From contig DSAV01000255.1 of assembly GCA_011046295.1 (NCBI GenBank), forward strand, positions 1 to 8,851: a stretch of DNA of 8,851 nucleotides, given 5' to 3'. The notes under the pieces are model-generated. The model saw only the letters and a list, made by a program, of their open reading frames with translations, did no database searches and was not told the origin of the DNA. The DNA is from Deltaproteobacteria bacterium (lineage in GTDB: Bacteria; Desulfobacterota; Syntrophia; Syntrophales; Smithellaceae). Position numbers and translations under genes: made by a program. Shown here piece after piece: positions 8,066-8,851 of this stretch (the first letter of the stretch is position 1; each line of letters opens with the position of its first letter).

Positions 8066-8644
8066 TTACTTTTTCTCCTTGGTGTTTTTTCCAGCATCCG
8101 TCGCTGCTTTCGTATCTATTTCTTCTAGCGTTATATTGTCATTCGTGTAAATACAAATTTCTGCGGCTATTTTCATTGCCTCCCTGGCGATTTCCACCGC
8201 GGACAAATCTGAATGACGTACCATGGCACGGGCGGCTGCCTGAGCGTACGCGCCTCCTGAACCTATGGCCATGACATCATCATCTGATTCGATGACATCG
8301 CCGTTTCCGGAAATAATCAGTGAGTATTCATTGCTTACGGCAATCATCAACGCTTCCAAATGCCTCAGAACACGGTCAGTGCGCCAATCCTTCGTCAATT
8401 CCACCGCGGCTCTTAACAAGTTCCCGTTGTATTGCTCCAGTTTCTGATCGAACCTGTCAAATAGGGTAAAAGCGTCCGCTGTCGCCCCGGCAAAACCCAC
8501 GATGACTTCGTTATTATAAAGACGTCGCACTTTCTTCGCGCCACGTTTCAAAATCGTGGTATCCAGTGTAACCTGCCCATCACCAGCCACAGCTGTTTTT
8601 CCTTTATGCCTGACAGCCAGTATTGTCGTGCCTTTAATATGCAT
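8066..8644 (-). CDS. hslV: HslV (ClpQ), peptidase subunit of the HslVU protease
   Basis: HslV is the proteasome-beta-like threonine peptidase, a double hexameric ring capped by HslU. From the chosen ATG at 8644 it is 192 residues beginning MHIKGTTILAV. Removal of the first five residues would expose Thr6 as the N-terminal nucleophile; the same short Gly-ended leader occurs in the Thermotoga protein. AGDGQVT (18-24), KKVRRLYN, ELTKDWRTD, ISGNGDVIE and AIGSGGAYAQAAARA are typical family segments. The C-terminus carries a lysine-rich tail about 15 residues beyond the E. coli end. The frame stays open upstream to an ATG at 8741-8743, but that extension lies in a repeat. GAGGGGG (8648-8654) positions the ribosome at 8644. 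It is first in the visible operon. Confidence 0.97.
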   Translation of the reverse strand: MHIKGTTILAVRHKGKTAVAGDGQVTLDTTILKRGAKKVRRLYNNEVIVGFAGATADAFTLFDRFDQKLEQYNGNLLRAAVELTKDWRTDRVLRHLEALMIAVSNEYSLIISGNGDVIESDDDVMAIGSGGAYAQAAARAMVRHSDLSAVEIAREAMKIAAEICIYTNDNITLEEIDTKAATDAGKNTKEKK

Positions 8645-8647
8645 TTT

Positions 8648-8654
8648 CCCCCTC
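8648..8654 (-). promoter_or_regulatory. Shine-Dalgarno GAGGGGG fixing the hslV start
   Basis: The minus strand reads ATGAGGGGGAAAATG from 8656 to 8642. The purine-rich run is well placed for the second ATG (8644), which gives the family-standard N-terminus with a five-residue leader before the catalytic Thr. The first ATG of this string overlaps the binding site itself and would add only four residues. Confidence 0.75.
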
Positions 8655-8665
8655 ATAAATCCGAT

Positions 8666-8695
8666 ATCCCGTGTCGCGCTGCGCTTGCACGGGAT
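8666..8695. repeat. Perfect 8-bp inverted repeat (hairpin), copy 1
   Basis: ATCCCGTG (8666-8673) pairs with CACGGGAT (8688-8695) across a 14-nt GC-rich loop that itself contains GCGC-T-GCGC. No T-run follows on either strand, so it is not a standard rho-independent terminator. The same structure recurs 94 bp away at 8760-8789. Confidence 0.75.
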
Positions 8696-8707
8696 AAATT
8701 CGACTAT

Positions 8708-8741
8708 GGTCTTTCCCGGCGGCTTCGCCTGAGAAAAGTCC
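8708..8741. repeat. Imperfect hairpin within the 92-bp repeat, copy 1
   Basis: The outer arms GGTCTTT and AAAGTCC pair with one mismatch. A core stem GGCG (8718-8721) pairs with CGCC (8726-8729) around the loop GCTT, with bulges between core and outer arms. The same 34-nt structure recurs at 8802-8835. Pairing was judged by eye, without energy calculation. Confidence 0.5.
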
Positions 8742-8851
8742 AAGTGCCATCTATATCAGATCCCGTGTCGCGCTGCGCTTGCACGGGATAAATTCGACTA
8801 TGGTCTTTCCCGGCGGCTTCGCCTGAGAAAAGTCCAAGTGCCATCTATATC

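Larger units (their letters stand above)
8666..8851. repeat. Two tandem copies of a 92-bp repeat, period 94
   Basis: Bases 8666-8757 and 8760-8851 are identical by eye over all 92 positions and are separated by AG. The second copy ends exactly at the window edge, so the true copy number is unknown. Each copy starts with a perfect 8-bp inverted repeat (ATCCCGTG and CACGGGAT, 14-nt loop) and later holds a second, imperfect hairpin around GGCG-GCTT-CGCC. The array ends 21 bp before the hslV start codon, leaving no room for a promoter between repeat and gene. I found no transposase, no variable spacer and no convincing promoter hexamers in the unit. The family is not recognised. Confidence 0.9.

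Noticed and set aside
8666..8695. Rho-independent terminator
   Set aside because: The stem is good, but no T-run follows it on either strand, and it recurs inside a repeat unit.
8645..8743. In-frame N-terminal extension of hslV starting at an ATG at 8743
   Set aside because: The extra 33 residues are encoded mostly by the tandem repeat, have no homology to HslV family N-termini, and would place the catalytic Thr far from the start. A good Shine-Dalgarno marks 8644 instead.
8634..8750. A 38-codon minus-strand ORF (MALGLFSGEAAGKDHS...) running through repeat copy 1 and overlapping the hslV start
   Set aside because: There is no Shine-Dalgarno before its ATG, its end falls in unrelated sequence at the hslV start, and the neighbouring copy reads into a different frame because 94 is not divisible by three.
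8666..8851. CRISPR array
   Set aside because: The repeat unit is 92 bp with only 2 bp between copies, so there are no spacers and no Cas genes nearby.

Overview
The window is almost fully coding, and every gene lies on the minus strand, so transcription runs from the right end to the left. In that order the genes are hslV, hslU, argB, argD, argF, argG, argH, a small lipoprotein gene and the first 190 codons of dapA, which runs off the left edge. Gaps are 3 to 27 bp, argD/argF overlap by 4 bp and argH/lipoprotein by 26 bp. There is no obvious terminator or promoter between genes, so this looks like one long operon. No ArgR-type operator was seen.

Region by region: 8645-8851 holds two perfect tandem copies of a 92-bp structured repeat (period 94) immediately upstream of hslV. 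6668-8644 encodes the two-part HslVU (ClpQY) ATP-dependent protease. 1018-6655 encodes five arginine-pathway enzymes: N-acetylglutamate kinase (step 2), acetylornithine aminotransferase (step 4), ornithine carbamoyltransferase, argininosuccinate synthase and argininosuccinate lyase. argC and the acetyl-entry or acetyl-transfer genes (argA/argJ) are not in the window. 600-1043 encodes an LptM/YifL-like lipoprotein with a probable fibronectin-III-like domain. 1-572 is dapA, the entry enzyme of the lysine/diaminopimelate branch.

The gene order (hslVU, then argBDFGH, then a small lipoprotein and dap genes) is one I associate from memory with Deltaproteobacteria/Desulfobacterota such as the Geobacter and Syntrophus groups. 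The protein sequences and moderate GC content fit a Gram-negative of that kind, perhaps a Syntrophia-like lineage. That placement is inference and was not tested.

The coding content is conventional. No undescribed multi-gene system was found. The items most worth a second look are the 94-bp-period repeat abutting hslV and the cysteine-containing LptM-like lipoprotein. Several starts were moved from the longest ORF to an internal ATG because a Shine-Dalgarno sequence decides the matter (hslV, argB, argH). Two genes (argG and the lipoprotein) appear to use TTG.
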